A DNA stretch of 13,186 nucleotides from an uncultured Clostridia bacterium (GTDB lineage Bacteria > Bacillota > Clostridia > Oscillospirales > Acutalibacteraceae), in the NCBI GenBank assembly GCA_946186535.1, contig CAMHNT010000036.1, forward strand, positions 1-13,186. Direction: 5' to 3'. This document shows positions 12,744 to 13,186 of this stretch, in pieces (within the stretch, counting starts at the first letter, position 1; each line of letters starts with the position of its first letter). Both the position numbers and the translations under genes were made by a program. The notes below the pieces were generated by a model, which made no database searches, was not told the DNA's origin, and saw only the letters and a list, made by a program, of their open reading frames with translations.

Positions 12744-13186
12744 ATGGCAAACAAATGGGTGTACCTTTTCAGCGAGGGTAATGCTAACATGCGTGAGCTC
12801 CTCGGTGGTAAGGGTGCAAACTTGGCAGAAATGACAAAGATCGGTCTTCCGGTACCACAGGGCTTCACAATCACAACGGAGGCTTGTACTCAGTATTATG
12901 AGGACGGCAGAGAGATCAACGACGAGATCCAGTCTCAGATCAACGAGTACATCGTAAAGATGGAAGAGATCACAGGCAAGAAGTTCGGTGACAAAGAGAA
13001 CCCTCTTCTCGTTTCCGTTCGTTCAGGTGCAAGAGCATCAATGCCGGGTATGATGGATACAATTCTTAACCTCGGTCTTAACGAGGTTGTTGTTAATACA
13101 ATCGCAGAACAGTCAAACAACCCTCGTTGGGCTTGGGACTGCTACAGAAGATTCATTCAGATGTATTCCGACGTAGTTATGGAAGT
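12744..13186 (+). CDS. ppdK: Pyruvate, phosphate dikinase (N-terminal part, runs off window)
   Basis: Interconverts pyruvate, ATP and phosphate with phosphoenolpyruvate, AMP and pyrophosphate; in anaerobes it often works in the glycolytic direction. Only 147 codons plus two bases are present, with no stop; the family has about 875 residues. The visible part is the start of the ATP-grasp nucleotide-binding domain: KWVYLFSEGNANMRELLGGK, GANLAEM, GLPVPQGFTITTEAC, and the basic segment VSVRSGARASMPGMMDTILN (about 91-110). These are family hallmarks. A strong AGGAGG (12730-12735) lies 8 nt before the ATG. Codons lean to GGT, CGT, CTT and AAG, suggesting high expression compared with the rest of the window. 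It is divergent from glmU. Confidence 0.96.
   Translation, partial: MANKWVYLFSEGNANMRELLGGKGANLAEMTKIGLPVPQGFTITTEACTQYYEDGREINDEIQSQINEYIVKMEEITGKKFGDKENPLLVSVRSGARASMPGMMDTILNLGLNEVVVNTIAEQSNNPRWAWDCYRRFIQMYSDVVME

Overview
The window reads as a chromosomal segment of a low-to-mid G+C Firmicute, most likely an anaerobic gut or rumen clostridium of the Oscillospiraceae/Ruminococcus type. This is inferred from AT-rich promoters, strong GGAGG-like ribosome binding sites, the short ACT-type phosphoglycerate dehydrogenase, pyruvate phosphate dikinase, and the Firmicute gene order glmU-prs-pth-mfd-foldase. Genus-level placement cannot be proven from the sequence alone. All complete genes lie on the minus strand; one gene, ppdK, enters from 12744 on the plus strand and runs off the window.

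Layout from the right. ppdK (plus, partial) and glmU (minus) diverge from a 522-bp AT-rich spacer with a good promoter for each side; the ppdK leader can fold into a nested hairpin. glmU holds only the uridyltransferase domain and is followed by prs (PRPP synthetase). A 758-bp gene-free gap then separates prs from pth. It contains prs-side hairpins, a roughly 255-bp MITE-like element (16-bp inverted ends, 9-bp flanking duplication, a train of hairpins inside) and a 74-bp tandem repeat in about 3.3 copies. pth (peptidyl-tRNA hydrolase) and mfd (transcription-repair coupling factor) follow 11 bp apart, ending in a T-rich terminator. A clear promoter then drives a SurA/PrsA-like foldase lipoprotein and an Asp-Pro-rich membrane-anchored protein, ending in a hairpin terminator.

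A 507-bp spacer holds a GC-rich palindromic element and a near-consensus promoter with two GTAC palindromes just inside the transcript start. It drives the serine operon: serC, a small zinc-ribbon-like protein of unknown function, and serA, closed by a strong terminator. SerA and SerC carry out the first two steps of phosphorylated serine synthesis from 3-phosphoglycerate.

Most genes are ordinary housekeeping functions. The unusual material is the repeat/MITE block in the prs-pth gap, the single-domain GlmU, the small cysteine-rich protein inside the serine operon, and the structured or palindromic leaders of ppdK and serC. No convincing new defence or enzymatic system is visible.
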